Source: Sva-07 sp963774765 (GTDB lineage: Bacteria > Actinomycetota > Acidimicrobiia > Acidimicrobiales > Ilumatobacteraceae). From it: 64,000 nt of DNA. The stretch covers positions 930,001 through 994,000 of the forward strand of contig CAVZGP010000009.1 of the NCBI GenBank assembly GCA_963774765.1. The letters run 5' to 3'. Below the pieces are notes generated by a model that was given only the letters and a program-made list of their open reading frames with translations, was not told the origin of the DNA and did no database searches. The position numbers and the translations under genes are program-made. Shown one piece after another: positions 8,900 to 18,620 of this stretch; position 1 is the first letter of the stretch; every line of letters begins with the position of its first letter.

Positions 8900-10363
8900 T
8901 CAGCGGTTGGGAACTCCGGGCAGTCCGGGCATGTTCGGCATGCCGGGCAACCCGGGGATGTCCATGCCGCCGACGGCGTTCGGGTCGAGCAGTCCGGGCG
9001 GCAGCCCACGGCCCTTCGGAGCGGACCCCTTGCGGCCCTTCTTGCCCTTCTTCCCCTTGCCGGGGCGGCCACCCCCGGGGCCGCCCATGCCCATCTTCTT
9101 CATCATCTTCTGCATCTCGCCGAACTGCTTGACGAGACGGTTGACGTCGCCGACCTCGGTTCCCGACCCATTGGCGATGCGTTGACGGCGACTGCCGTTG
9201 ATGATCACGGGGGTTGCGCGCTCCTCGGCGGTCATCGAGCGGATGATCGCCTCGATCGGCTTGAGGTCGTCGTCGTCGATCTTGGCGCCCTTCAGTTCCT
9301 TGGGCATGCCCGGCATCATCCCCATCAGACTGCCGAGCGAGCCCATCTTCTTGAGCTGCTGCATCTGTTCGAGGAAGTCGTCGAGGGTGAATTGCCCCTC
9401 CATCAACTTCGCGGCCGCTTGCTCGGCCTGGTCGGTCTCGAAGGCGCGTTCGGCCTGTTCGATCAAGGTGAGCATGTCGCCCATGCCGAGGATGCGTCCG
9501 GCCATGCGGTCGGGGTGGAACTGCTCGAATTCGGTGAGCTTCTCGCCGGTGGACGCAAAGGCGATCGGGCGACCGATGACCTCCTTGACCGACAGCGCCG
9601 CACCACCGCGGGCGTCGCCGTCCATCTTCGACATGATCACGCCGTCGATCTGGAGAGTCTCGTGGAACGCCTCGGCGGTCTGGACGGCGTCCTGGCCGGT
9701 CATCGCGTCGACGACGAGGAACGTGTAGTCGGGCTGGACCGCTGCGGAGATCTGCCTGACCTGCTCCATCATCTCCGCGTCGATCGACAGTCGACCAGCG
9801 GTGTCGACGATGACCACGTCACGTCCGAGCCGCTTGGCCTCCTCGAGACCCGCCGCCGATGCCTTCACCGGATCGGACGGGTCGGAGAACACCGGCACGT
9901 CGATCTGGCGGCCGAGTGTGCGGAGCTGCTCGACAGCCGCGGGGCGCTGGAGGTCGGCGCCGACGAGCAGTGGTTGGCGACCCTGGCCCTTGAACCAGGC
10001 GGCGAGTTTGGCCGAGTTGGTGGTCTTGCCGGAGCCTTGGAGCCCGGCCATCAAGACGACCGTGGGCGGCTTGGAGGCGTACGTGATCGAGAGCGTCTCG
10101 CCGCCCAGCGCCCGGGTCAGTTCGTCGTTGACGGCCTTGACGACCTGCTGGGCAGGGTCGAGGGCGCCCGAGCGCGTTGCGCCGATTGCAGCTTCGCGGA
10201 TCCGGTTGCACACTGAGCGGACGACGGTGACGTTCACGTCGGCTTCGAGGAGCGCCGTGCGGATCTCCTTCATCACCTCGTCGACATCGGTCTCGGTGAG
10301 GCGACCCTTGCCGCGGATCTTCTTGACGATGCCTTCGAGTCGGGTGGACAGATTGTCGAACAT
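8900..10363 (-). CDS. ffh: Signal recognition particle protein Ffh
   Basis: SRP54-type GTPase that binds signal peptides and 4.5S RNA and docks with FtsY. The product is 487 residues. The N domain starts MFDNLSTRLEGIVKKIRGKG. G domain motifs are GLQGSGKTT (P-loop), DTAGRL and SKMDGDARGG. The M domain is methionine-rich (LGSLMGMMPGMPKELKGAK, QKMMKKMGMGG). The C-terminal tail of about 65 residues is low-complexity: a Gly/Lys stretch followed by repeats of GLPG/GMPN type. I start at the ATG at 10363 because the longer ORF to 10402 would extend into a repeat element. Confidence 0.95.
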   Translation of the reverse strand: MFDNLSTRLEGIVKKIRGKGRLTETDVDEVMKEIRTALLEADVNVTVVRSVCNRIREAAIGATRSGALDPAQQVVKAVNDELTRALGGETLSITYASKPPTVVLMAGLQGSGKTTNSAKLAAWFKGQGRQPLLVGADLQRPAAVEQLRTLGRQIDVPVFSDPSDPVKASAAGLEEAKRLGRDVVIVDTAGRLSIDAEMMEQVRQISAAVQPDYTFLVVDAMTGQDAVQTAEAFHETLQIDGVIMSKMDGDARGGAALSVKEVIGRPIAFASTGEKLTEFEQFHPDRMAGRILGMGDMLTLIEQAERAFETDQAEQAAAKLMEGQFTLDDFLEQMQQLKKMGSLGSLMGMMPGMPKELKGAKIDDDDLKPIEAIIRSMTAEERATPVIINGSRRQRIANGSGTEVGDVNRLVKQFGEMQKMMKKMGMGGPGGGRPGKGKKGKKGRKGSAPKGRGLPPGLLDPNAVGGMDIPGLPGMPNMPGLPGVPNR

Positions 10364-10385
10364 CAGGGTCCCGAGGTTAGAGGGT

Positions 10386-10577
10386 ACGCCGGTGCCAGGC
10401 ACCCTGTACCCGGTGACGCAGTGCCTGGGGCGTCAGCGGATTGGGAAACATCGTCCCGGGACCCGAACGAATCACGCGCCCACGAGACGCACCCACGAGA
10501 CGCACCCACCGATGAGCGAACCGACCAGATACAGCGGTTTCGCTCATCGCAACCCACGAGACGCACCCACCGATGAG
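10386..10577. repeat. Composite intergenic repeat, locus 1 (A-B-C modules)
   Basis: The gap between the acyl-CoA dehydrogenase and ffh is filled by modules that recur at 30920-31247. Module A (10386-10445) contains the palindrome GGTGCCAGGCACC and CCGGTGACGC. Module B (10457-10481) is 25 bases identical to 30969-30993. Module C (from 10509) is a 61-base unit with a hairpin whose 11-base arms are CGATGAGCGAA and TTCGCTCATCG; a second unit starts at 10570 and breaks off after 8 bases. A 13-base direct duplication (ACGAGACGCACCC) precedes module C. Confidence 0.85.
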
Positions 10578-10599
10578 GCCTCTGGCACCGGCGCAACCA

Positions 10600-11844
10600 T
10601 CAGTTGCGCGGTACCTCGTTCCAGGGGACCGACTTGTCGACGCGAGGCTCGCCGGGCAAGCCGAGGACCTGTTCACCGATGATGTTGCGCAGGATCTCCG
10701 ACGTGCCGCCCTCGATCGAGTTCGCCCGCACGCGCATGAACGAGTAGCGAGTGCCGTGGGTACCGCCGGTGATGTCGAGATCGCCGGGGCGGCGGAACGT
10801 GTAGTCGTAGCCGATCAGGGCGTCGGCACCCATCAGGTCGATGCAGAACTCGTAGAGCGGCTTGTTGAGTTCGGAGAAGGCGAGCTTGGCGATCGTCATC
10901 TCGGGGCCCGGGTTACCGGCCTTCGCGTTCTCGCCGGCGCGGCGATTGGTGAGGCGGTTCACCTCTGCCTGGCACCACAGCTGCATCATCCGGTCCTTGC
11001 GAGCACCGTCCTGCTCGGATGGGTCGAGGTCCTTCCAGATCTCGATGGCGTCGTTCGCCGCCGCGCCGCGACGGGCGACCGATCCGCTCCCGGCACCGCT
11101 GCCGGTGCCGATCGCGTTGCGCTCGTTCATCAGCGTGGTGAGGCTGGCGCGCCAGCCCTCGCCGACGTCACCGATCCGGTGGGCGTCGGGGATGCGAGCA
11201 TCGGTCATGTAGACCTCGTTGAACTCGGCCTCGCCGGTGATCTGGCGAAGCGGTCGCACCTCGACTCCGTCGGCGTGCATGTCGAGCGCGAAGTAGGTCA
11301 TGCCCTTGTGCTTGGGCGCCTCGGGGTCGGTTCGTGTCACGAGCATTCCGAAGTCGGCGAGGTGAGCCATCGTGTTCCACACCTTCTGGCCATTGACGAT
11401 CCATTCGTCACCGTCACGCTCGGCCTTGGTGGCGAGCCCGGCGAAGTCGGAGCCGGCACCGGGCTCGGAGAACAGCTGGCACCAGATCTCCTCGCCGGTG
11501 AACATCGGACGCAGGAACCGCTCCTTGGCCTCCTGGCTGCCGTGGGTGGCGATCGTCGGACCTGCGAGCATCATGAAGAAGCTGACCGGTTCGGTCGGCT
11601 TGGCGCCGGCCTCGCGCATCCGGGTCTCGACGAGCTTGTTGAGTTCCGGACGCACGCCCAGGCCACCGTCGCCCTTCGCGAAGTGCACCCACGCCAGCCC
11701 CGCGTCGTAGCGAGCGCCACGAAAGGCGACGTTGTCCATCGTCGTCGGGTCGTGTGCAGCAAGGAGCGCGTCGACCGCCTCGGTGACCTCACGGGTGGCG
11801 GGATCGTTGCTGGTCGTGTCGGGGCGCGAGTCGATGGTCGTCAT
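10600..11844 (-). CDS. Acyl-CoA dehydrogenase family protein
   Basis: FAD-dependent acyl-CoA dehydrogenase, 414 residues, the usual size. Recognisable family blocks are QLFSEPGAGSDFAGLATKAERDGDEW with VNGQKVWNT in the middle domain, and RANSIEGGTSEILRNIIGEQVLGLP at the C-terminus. No glutamate stands out at the textbook catalytic position, and the subclass resembles actinobacterial steroid or branched-chain ACADs, which sometimes form heteromers; this gene has no partner beside it. It is isolated between two repeat elements (10386-10577 and 11902-11956). The start ATG at 11844 begins MTTIDSRPDTTSNDPA. Confidence 0.88.
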   Translation of the reverse strand: MTTIDSRPDTTSNDPATREVTEAVDALLAAHDPTTMDNVAFRGARYDAGLAWVHFAKGDGGLGVRPELNKLVETRMREAGAKPTEPVSFFMMLAGPTIATHGSQEAKERFLRPMFTGEEIWCQLFSEPGAGSDFAGLATKAERDGDEWIVNGQKVWNTMAHLADFGMLVTRTDPEAPKHKGMTYFALDMHADGVEVRPLRQITGEAEFNEVYMTDARIPDAHRIGDVGEGWRASLTTLMNERNAIGTGSGAGSGSVARRGAAANDAIEIWKDLDPSEQDGARKDRMMQLWCQAEVNRLTNRRAGENAKAGNPGPEMTIAKLAFSELNKPLYEFCIDLMGADALIGYDYTFRRPGDLDITGGTHGTRYSFMRVRANSIEGGTSEILRNIIGEQVLGLPGEPRVDKSVPWNEVPRN

Positions 11845-11901
11845 GGCAGCATTCTGGCAGGCGTCCTCCGTTCGCCCGAAGCCCGCCGGCGCCGACCCGC
11901 G

Positions 11902-11956
11902 CCCGAAAAGTGCCTGGATCTGCGCGCTCAGCGCGACAAACGAGGCAAGTTTCGGG
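11902..11956. repeat. 55-bp intergenic inverted repeat, copy 2 of 3
   Basis: Same 55-base element as at 5003 and 40644, here with arms CCCGAAAAGTGCCT and AGGCAAGTTTCGGG, which leaves two mismatches in the stem. The inner loop is TCA instead of TGA while the CGCGC/GCGCG stem is kept. It lies 61 bases downstream of the ftsY stop and 58 bases before the acyl-CoA dehydrogenase start. Confidence 0.88.
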
Positions 11957-12016
11957 CTGGGTTGGGACGGGCGGGTCGGCAGGCGGGCGGACTGGCCCGG
12001 ACAGCGCGCAGGGGCG

Positions 12017-13148
12017 TCAGGGGTTGACGAGGGCGGAGACGAACTCTGAGGGGTCGAACGGGATCAGGTCCTCGATGGTCTCGCCGATGCCGACCAGCTT
12101 CACAGGGATGCCCAGTTCGGTCTCGATGGCGAACACGATGCCGCCCTTGGCCGATCCGTCGAGCTTGGTCAACACGACGCCGGTCACGTTGGTGGCCTCG
12201 CCGAACTCGCGCGCCTGCGTCAGCCCGTTCTGACCGGTTGTCGCGTCGATCACGAGCAGCGTCTCGGTCACCCGTCCCGCACCCTTCTCGGCGACGCGGC
12301 GGACCTTCTTCAGCTCCTCCATCAGGTTCGACTTGGTGTGCAGACGTCCGGCGGTGTCGGCCATCACGAGTTCGATGTTGCGCGCGGAGGCCCGCTCGAC
12401 ACCATCGAAGATCACCGCGCTCGGATCGCTCCCCTCGGCGCCGCGGACGATCTCGGCACCGGAGCGTTCGGCCCACGTCGTGAGCTGTTCGGCAGCGGCG
12501 GCGCGGAACGTGTCACCGGCGGCCATCAACACCGTACGGCCGTCGCGGATCTGCTGGTTCGACAACTTGCCGATCGTGGTGGTCTTGCCGACGCCGTTCA
12601 CGCCGACGAACATCCACACGTTCGGGCTGCCCGGATCACCGGGTTCGAAGATCAGCGAGCGCTCGGAACCCTCGAGGCGCGACACCATCTCTGCGTGGAG
12701 TTCATCGATCAGCGCCTGGGGTTCGGTGATCTCCTTGGCCGCGACCTTGGCGCGCAACCCGTCGATCAGCTCAGCGGTCACGCCGACGCCGACGTCGGCG
12801 CGGAGCAGTGCCTCCTCCAGATCCTCGAAGCTCTCCTCGGTGATGCCGCTGCGCCCGAGCACCCCAGCGAATGCACCGGTGAAGGTGAGCCGCGCTTTGG
12901 CCAGACGGTCGCGCAGCGATGCCGGCCTGACAGGTTCCGGTTCGAGCCTCGACCGGTTCCTCGACGGGCGGCTCCGCGACCTGCACCTCGCTGTCGACGA
13001 CGGACTCGGGGGGTGGGGTCGTCGGCCGAACTGGTCGAGTCGGAGGTGTCGCCGTCGACGCGCCGCTTCGTCGGCTCACGACGATCACACCGATGCCGAA
13101 GACGACAACGGCGACGGCCAGGATCAGAAACAGAATCTCGATGCCCAT
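12017..13148 (-). CDS. ftsY: SRP receptor FtsY, membrane-anchored (one frameshift near 12945)
   Basis: GTPase receptor for the Ffh-RNA complex. The longest clean ORF begins at 12862 (MLGRSGITEESFEDLEE), but that is mid NG domain. Upstream, from ATG 13148, another frame encodes MGIEILFLILAVAVVVFGIG, a membrane helix, then a Pro/Glu-rich linker to VEEPVEAR; the missing NG start (PASLRDRLAKARLTFTGAFAG) is in the second frame. One extra base near 12945 explains this. Without it the protein would be about 376 residues with an N-terminal anchor, as in other actinobacteria. GTPase motifs are GVNGVGKTTT, DTAGRLHTKSNL and TKLDGSAKGG. It follows smc by 61 bases. Confidence 0.9.
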
Positions 13149-13209
13149 CGCGTACCGACGCTACCGGCCAGGAGGCCGCTGGTTCCCGGAGACCTGGGCT
13201 CAGGGAACT

Positions 13210-16200
13210 TCAGGCGGTGGTGATGCGTTCCGTGACGACCTTGCTGGAGCCGCCGGGTTGCATGCTGACGCCCAGCAGGCAATCGCCGGCTTCCATCGTG
13301 CGCTTCTGGTGCGACACGACGATCAGCTGGGCGTCCTTGCGGAACTCGGCGATCAAGCCGAGGAACCGGTGCAGGTTCACGTCGTCGAGCGCAGCCTCGA
13401 CTTCGTCCATCACATAGAACGGTGAGGGACGCGACCGGAACACGGCGAACAAGTACGCGAGCGCGGTGAGGCTGCGCTCGCCGCCCGACAGCAGCGACAG
13501 CTTCTTCACGTTCTTGCCGCTCGGCTTGGCCTCGACCTCGATGCCCGTGTTGAGCATGTCGTCGGGTGCAGTGAGCTTCAACCTGCCCATGCCGCCTGGG
13601 AAGAGCAAGCCGAACAGCTGCGTGAAGTTCTCGCTGACGTCGGCGAACGCCGAGGCGAACACGTTCTGGATCTCGGTGTCGACGGCGGCGATCACCCGCG
13701 ACAACTCGCGGCGCGTCGACCGGACGTCTTCGAGTTGTTCCTCCAGGAACGTGTGCCGGGCCTGGAGTTCGTTGAACTCCTCCAGCGCGAGCGGATTGAT
13801 CGGCCCGAGCAGGCGAAGCTCACGTTCGAGTTCACGCACACGACCTGCCGGCGTCGCGCCGTCGGGCAGTGCCGGCATCGTCGCCGCCTCGGCCACCGCC
13901 GGTTCGATGTCGAGTTCGCGGCGCAGCGTCTCGATCGCCGTTTCGAGGCGGAGCTTCGCCTCGGCTTCACCCAGTTCGGCCTGGCGGGCGCGTTCTCGCG
14001 ATGCGTCGAGTGTGTGCTCCTTGTCGCTGCGCTCTCGGCGATGCTGGTCGAGTTCGGTGGTCAACCCACGCACCTCGTCACTCTGACGACGGCGCTGGTC
14101 GACGAGGTCGGTGTGCAGCACCTCGACCACGTCACGGTGTGCAGCGACCCGTTCGATGAGTCGGTCGATGGCGCCGATGTCACGTTCGATGGTCGTGCGT
14201 CGCCCTTCGGCCTCGATGCGCGCTTCGGCATCGGCGGCCAGACGGCGTTCGGTCTCGTCGAGGCGGCGTTCGAGCAACTGCTCACGCTCGTGCAGTCCGG
14301 CGTTGTGCACCTCGAGGTCCTTGCGTCGCGATGCCAGTGCTGCGGCGCGCGATTCGAGTTCCGCTCGCAGTTCGCCACGCGCCCGGGCGGCGTCCGCTTC
14401 AGCCTGCTCGTCGGATTCCAACGCTGGCAGCAGAGCTTCGAGTTCGCCGATGCGCTGCTCGTCGCGCACCATGTTGGCGGTGACGTCGTCGATCGAGCGT
14501 TCGAGGTTCTCGAGTTCGGCTTCGGCTTCGCGATGCTCACGCTGCGCTTGCGCCAACCCCTCGGACGCTGCGCTGAAGCGGGCGTCGTTGGCGTCGAGTC
14601 GCCGCACGAGTTCGGCCTCGGCTGAGCGTGCGGCCTGCAACGCCCGGTCGGACGTCGCGACTGCCTCGGTCGCCCGTTCGAGTTCGTCAGCGGCACGGCG
14701 GGCCTGTTCGAGCGCGTCGTCGAGTGCCGCGGCGGTCGCGCCGCTGCCGGCCGCACCGACGCGCCAACCGCTCAATCCGAACCGGTCTCCACCAGCGGTC
14801 ACGACCACGGCATCGGGGTGACTCAACGCCACGTCGACCGCGGCGCCGACGTCGGCGACTCGCACCGCCGATCCGAGCAATCCGTCGAGCAGTACGTCGA
14901 CGCCAGGGCGTGAAGCGCGGGCATGAGGACGCACCGCGTCGCCGACACCCGGTCGCGGTTGGCCGGCTGGGCGGGTGCCGAGCGCGATCACAGCGCCACT
15001 GGTGTCGGAGCTGCGCAGCGCGTCGAGCGCCCGCCGTCCCGCCGACGGGTCGTCGACGACAACGGCGGTCAGCGACTCGCCGAGCGCCGCCTCGACGGCG
15101 GGTTCCCAACCCGCATCGATCTCGATCAGGTCCAGCAGTGTCCCGAGCACACCCTCGACCCCCGCGAGGCGTTCGGCTCCGGCGCGTGCCCGGGCGGCGT
15201 CGAGGGCGAGTTCGAGCGCCTCCACACGGGCCGCACCACGCGACGCCTCTTCGGCAGCATCGTTGCGCAGCGACTGGCGCGCCTCGTGCGTCGACTGCGC
15301 CTCGGCGAGCGCCGCTTCAGCGACTTCGACCTCGGCAACAAGTGGTTCCTCGACGGATCCGGCGTCGTCGCAGTCGGCACGGAAGCGGACCGCGCGTTCC
15401 GAGCTGGAGTCGCGCTTGGCAGCGAGCGAGTCGAAGCGCTCGCGGAAACGTCGAAGATCACCGGTGGACCGTTCGAGCGACGAGCGCACCGAACGCAGCT
15501 CGCCGCGCACCTCAGCCGCGGCGGTCGCTGCCTGTGAACCGGTCTGGTCCGATCCGACGGCATCGAGCATCGTCGTGCGTTCAACGCGAAAGGTCTCCTC
15601 GTCGGCAAGCAGCGTCTCGGACGCGGGTTCGATCTCGGCGAGTGCGACGACCACGTCGTCGAGCTCCGATCGGAACCGCGCGGCGTCGGCTTCGAGATTG
15701 GCGACCACCCCGGCGTCGAGCAGCTGACCCTTGTCACGTTCCAACGATCGGCGGCGTTCGACGAGGACAGCGGCGAGCCCACGGGCGCGTTCGCGCAGCT
15801 GCTCGACGCGCACCAGGCGGTCGCTCACGTCGCTCGCACCGCGAGCGGACAGCTGCGCCTCGATCGCCATCACCTGGGTGTCGAGGACAGCGAGCGCGGA
15901 CTTCAGCTCGGACTCGACGGTGGCGCTCTCGAGCCGCGTCGCCGCCAGCGCTTCGAGTTTCGACCGCCACGACGCGATCTCACGGCCGGACACGTACGTC
16001 TTCACCTCGGTGAGCTCGGTGATCAGCGAACCGTGCCGTTCGGCGGCCTCGGCCTGACGCTCCAGCGGGCGCAGCTGGCGGCGAACCTCGCGCAGGAGGT
16101 CCTGGACACGCAGCAGGTTGGCCTCGGTGGCATCGAGACGGCGCTCGGCCTTCTCCTTGCGCTTGCGGTACTTGAGCACGCCCGCGGCCTCCTCGATGAT

Positions 16201-16677
16201 CGCGCGACGTTCCTCCGGTCGTGCGTTGAGTACCGCGTCGATCTGGCCCTGGCTGACGATCACGTGCTGCTGGCGACCGACGCCGGCGTCGGAGAGCAGC
16301 TCCTGGACGTCGAGCAGGCGGCACGGCACGCCGTTGATCGCGTACTCGCTGTCGCCGGTGCGAAACAGCACGCGGGTGACGGTGATCTCGCTGAGTTCGA
16401 CGCCGAGGGTGCCGTCGGAGTTGTCGATCGTGATGCTCACCTCGGCCCGCCCGAGCGCCGGTCGCGAGGCCGTTCCGGCGAAGATCACGTCGTCCATCTT
16501 CTGCGAGCGAACGGCCTTGGGTGCCTGGGCGCCGAGCACCCATGCGATGGCGTCGACGACGTTCGACTTGCCCGACCCGTTGGGGCCGACAACGACGGTG
16601 ACGCCGGGTTCGAGCACCAGCGTGGTGCTGTCGGCGAACGACTTGAACCCCTTGAGGTTGAGACTCTTCAGGAACAC
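13210..16677 (-). CDS. smc: Chromosome segregation protein SMC
   Basis: Chromosome condensation ATPase, 1155 residues, full length and without a lesion. The N-terminal head has GFKSFADSTTLVLEPGVTVVVGPNGSGKSNV with Walker A. Two long coiled-coil arms (about 170-490 and 660-1000), rich in Glu/Ala/Arg, flank a hinge around 510-650 (GVLGTLLDLIEIDAGWEPAV ... GRRALDALRSSDTS). The C-terminal head has the ABC signature LLSGGERSLTALAYLFA and Walker B FYVMDEVEAALDD, then a switch His (VVSHQKRTM). The ScpA and ScpB partners are not in this window. The gene lies between mutM and ftsY, the standard actinobacterial order. Confidence 0.97.
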   Translation of the reverse strand: MFLKSLNLKGFKSFADSTTLVLEPGVTVVVGPNGSGKSNVVDAIAWVLGAQAPKAVRSQKMDDVIFAGTASRPALGRAEVSITIDNSDGTLGVELSEITVTRVLFRTGDSEYAINGVPCRLLDVQELLSDAGVGRQQHVIVSQGQIDAVLNARPEERRAIIEEAAGVLKYRKRKEKAERRLDATEANLLRVQDLLREVRRQLRPLERQAEAAERHGSLITELTEVKTYVSGREIASWRSKLEALAATRLESATVESELKSALAVLDTQVMAIEAQLSARGASDVSDRLVRVEQLRERARGLAAVLVERRRSLERDKGQLLDAGVVANLEADAARFRSELDDVVVALAEIEPASETLLADEETFRVERTTMLDAVGSDQTGSQAATAAAEVRGELRSVRSSLERSTGDLRRFRERFDSLAAKRDSSSERAVRFRADCDDAGSVEEPLVAEVEVAEAALAEAQSTHEARQSLRNDAAEEASRGAARVEALELALDAARARAGAERLAGVEGVLGTLLDLIEIDAGWEPAVEAALGESLTAVVVDDPSAGRRALDALRSSDTSGAVIALGTRPAGQPRPGVGDAVRPHARASRPGVDVLLDGLLGSAVRVADVGAAVDVALSHPDAVVVTAGGDRFGLSGWRVGAAGSGATAAALDDALEQARRAADELERATEAVATSDRALQAARSAEAELVRRLDANDARFSAASEGLAQAQREHREAEAELENLERSIDDVTANMVRDEQRIGELEALLPALESDEQAEADAARARGELRAELESRAAALASRRKDLEVHNAGLHEREQLLERRLDETERRLAADAEARIEAEGRRTTIERDIGAIDRLIERVAAHRDVVEVLHTDLVDQRRRQSDEVRGLTTELDQHRRERSDKEHTLDASRERARQAELGEAEAKLRLETAIETLRRELDIEPAVAEAATMPALPDGATPAGRVRELERELRLLGPINPLALEEFNELQARHTFLEEQLEDVRSTRRELSRVIAAVDTEIQNVFASAFADVSENFTQLFGLLFPGGMGRLKLTAPDDMLNTGIEVEAKPSGKNVKKLSLLSGGERSLTALAYLFAVFRSRPSPFYVMDEVEAALDDVNLHRFLGLIAEFRKDAQLIVVSHQKRTMEAGDCLLGVSMQPGGSSKVVTERITTA

Positions 16678-16732
16678 AGCAGCAGCGAAGCTACCCGTTG
16701 GAGCGGCCCACGGCCGGAATCGTCACCGACGA

Positions 16733-17569
16733 TCAGTGCTGACAGACCGGACACCAATGCGTGCCTCGTCCACCGGTGACCGAACGCCGCACCCATCCGC
16801 GCCCGCACGTGAGGCACCGCTCGCCGCCGCGGCCGTACACCCGGTGATCGTCTTGATACGACCCACCCTCGCCCATCAGGTCGACGTACTGCGCGTCGCC
16901 GAGCGTCGAGCCGCCAGCGGCGATCGCCTCGGTCAGCACGTGAACGATCGAGCCGTGCAACGTGACGAGTCGCCGCCGGTCGAGGCTCGATGCCGGTCGA
17001 TCCGGCCGTAGGCGGGCTCGGTGCAGGATCTCATCTGCGTAGATGTTGCCGATCCCGGCCACCACATGTTGGTCGAGCAGCAGCGGCTTGAGTGCCCGCG
17101 ACGTCGCACCGAAGGCCCGGCGCAGGATCTCCGCGTCGAACGGGTCGGCGATCGGGTCGACGCCGAGGCAAGCGAGTTCCGGCAGTTCCACCTCGACGCG
17201 ATCGGGGTCGAACACCACGACCTCGCCGAACGTGCGCGGGTCGACGAACCATGCCTCGTGGCCGTCATCGAGCTGCAACACGACGTGGGTGTGCAGCGGA
17301 CGGGCTGCCCCGTGCGCCGCCAGGATCATCTGGCCGCTCATGCGCAGATGGATCATGCACGTGTCGCCGGAATCGAGCGGTAGCAGCAGATACTTGCCAC
17401 GACGGTCAGCCGCTTCGATCACCGTGCCCGACAGACCGTGGATCACCGCTTCGGCCGACGTGCGGCGCACCGTCCGTTCTCGCCCCACCTCGACCCGCTC
17501 GATGCGCCGCCCGACGAGGTGACGTTGCAGCCCGCGACGAACCGTCTCGACTTCCGGAAGCTCGGGCAT
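16733..17569 (-). CDS. mutM: Formamidopyrimidine-DNA glycosylase (Fpg/MutM)
   Basis: Base-excision repair glycosylase/AP lyase for 8-oxoguanine and formamidopyrimidines. The product has 278 residues. MPELPEVETVRRGL supplies the catalytic proline and glutamate at the N-terminus, RRGKYLLLPLD gives the conserved lysine near residue 59, and the C-terminal zinc finger is complete (CLTC ... CPVC). LLDQHVVAGIGNIYADEIL is the helix-two-turn-helix. Rnc lies 16 bases upstream. Confidence 0.96.
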   Translation of the reverse strand: MPELPEVETVRRGLQRHLVGRRIERVEVGRERTVRRTSAEAVIHGLSGTVIEAADRRGKYLLLPLDSGDTCMIHLRMSGQMILAAHGAARPLHTHVVLQLDDGHEAWFVDPRTFGEVVVFDPDRVEVELPELACLGVDPIADPFDAEILRRAFGATSRALKPLLLDQHVVAGIGNIYADEILHRARLRPDRPASSLDRRRLVTLHGSIVHVLTEAIAAGGSTLGDAQYVDLMGEGGSYQDDHRVYGRGGERCLTCGRGWVRRSVTGGRGTHWCPVCQH

Positions 17570-17585
17570 TGCTCAGGCGACGCGC

Positions 17586-18287
17586 TCAGGCGAGCGCGAG
17601 GCACGCTTCCGTGGCCGCGACCTGTTCAGCGGCCTTCTTCGAGCGGCCGGTGCCGGCTCCGAGCACTTCGCCGTCGACCAGCACCCGGGCGTGGAACGTC
17701 TTGGCGTGATCGGGTCCGTGCGACGAGACGTCGTACACCGGCACGCCACGACCGAGGCGAGCGCTCAACTCCTGGAGCTGGGTCTTCTGGTCGAACTGCC
17801 CGATGGCATCGGCCGTTTCGGGCATGCGGGGCACGACGAGCCGCTCGACCATCGCATAGGCCGCGTCGGGTCCACCGTCGAGATACACCGCGCCGAGCAC
17901 CGCCTCGAAGGCGTCGGACAGGATCGACGGCTTGTCGGCGCCACCAGCCGCGGACTCGCCACGACCGAGCAACACGTGCTCGCCGAGACCGATCGACTGT
18001 GCCACCTCGGCGAGGGCGATGGCATTGACCACACTCTTGCGAAGGTCGGTCAATTGCCCTTCGGCCACGGCGTAGCGGTGATACACGATGTCGGCAATCG
18101 CCCAGCCGAGCACGGCGTCGCCGAGGAACTCGAGACGCTCGTTGCTGATGGCCCCGGGCGTTTCGGCGCACCACGACCGGTGAGCGAGCGACCGCTCGAG
18201 CAGGCTCCAGTCGGCGAACAGATGGCCGATGCGTTCGGCCAGGTCGACAACACCGGCCGCCGGCTGGTGGTCGCCGAGCTCAGCCAC
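17586..18287 (-). CDS. rnc: Ribonuclease III
   Basis: Double-strand-specific RNase that processes rRNA precursors. The product has 233 residues. The signature NERLEFLGDAVLGW lies near residue 50, with a second acidic site in SDAFEAVLGAVYLDGG. The C-terminal dsRNA-binding domain runs from about 163 (TQLQELSARLG) to the end (GTGRSKKAAEQVAATEACLAL). Seven bases separate it from acpP, so the two are co-transcribed. Confidence 0.96.
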   Translation of the reverse strand: MAELGDHQPAAGVVDLAERIGHLFADWSLLERSLAHRSWCAETPGAISNERLEFLGDAVLGWAIADIVYHRYAVAEGQLTDLRKSVVNAIALAEVAQSIGLGEHVLLGRGESAAGGADKPSILSDAFEAVLGAVYLDGGPDAAYAMVERLVVPRMPETADAIGQFDQKTQLQELSARLGRGVPVYDVSSHGPDHAKTFHARVLVDGEVLGAGTGRSKKAAEQVAATEACLALA

Positions 18288-18294
18288 CTGGCGA

Positions 18295-18579
18295 TCAGCT
18301 CGCCGTGGCGCGTTCGTGGACGTAGTCGATCGCGTCGCGGACGGTCTTGAGGTCTTCGAGATCCTCGTCCTCGATGCGGAAATCGGGAATCCGGTCGCCG
18401 AGTTGCTCCTCGAGCGCCTCGACCAACTCGATCAGTGCCAACGAGTCGGCGTCGAGGTCGTCGACGAACGACTGGCCTTCGGTGATGGTCGCCGGCTCGA
18501 TCTCGAGGATGTCGGCGAGTCGGTCACGGACGATCTCGAAGATCTCGTCGCGTTCGATTGGGGCGGAATCTGCTGGCAC
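18295..18579 (-). CDS. acpP: Acyl carrier protein
   Basis: 94 residues, slightly longer than the usual 75-85. The 4'-phosphopantetheine attachment motif DADSLALIEL puts the modified serine at residue 46. It is strongly acidic throughout (EIFEIVRDRLADILEIEPATI, DFRIEDEDLEDLKTV). The place between plsX and rnc is the usual one for the fatty-acid/phospholipid ACP. Confidence 0.9.
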   Translation of the reverse strand: MPADSAPIERDEIFEIVRDRLADILEIEPATITEGQSFVDDLDADSLALIELVEALEEQLGDRIPDFRIEDEDLEDLKTVRDAIDYVHERATAS

Positions 18580-18620
18580 GGGCGCCGAGTGTAGTTGGCC
18601 GAATGTTGTTGTCGGGGCGC

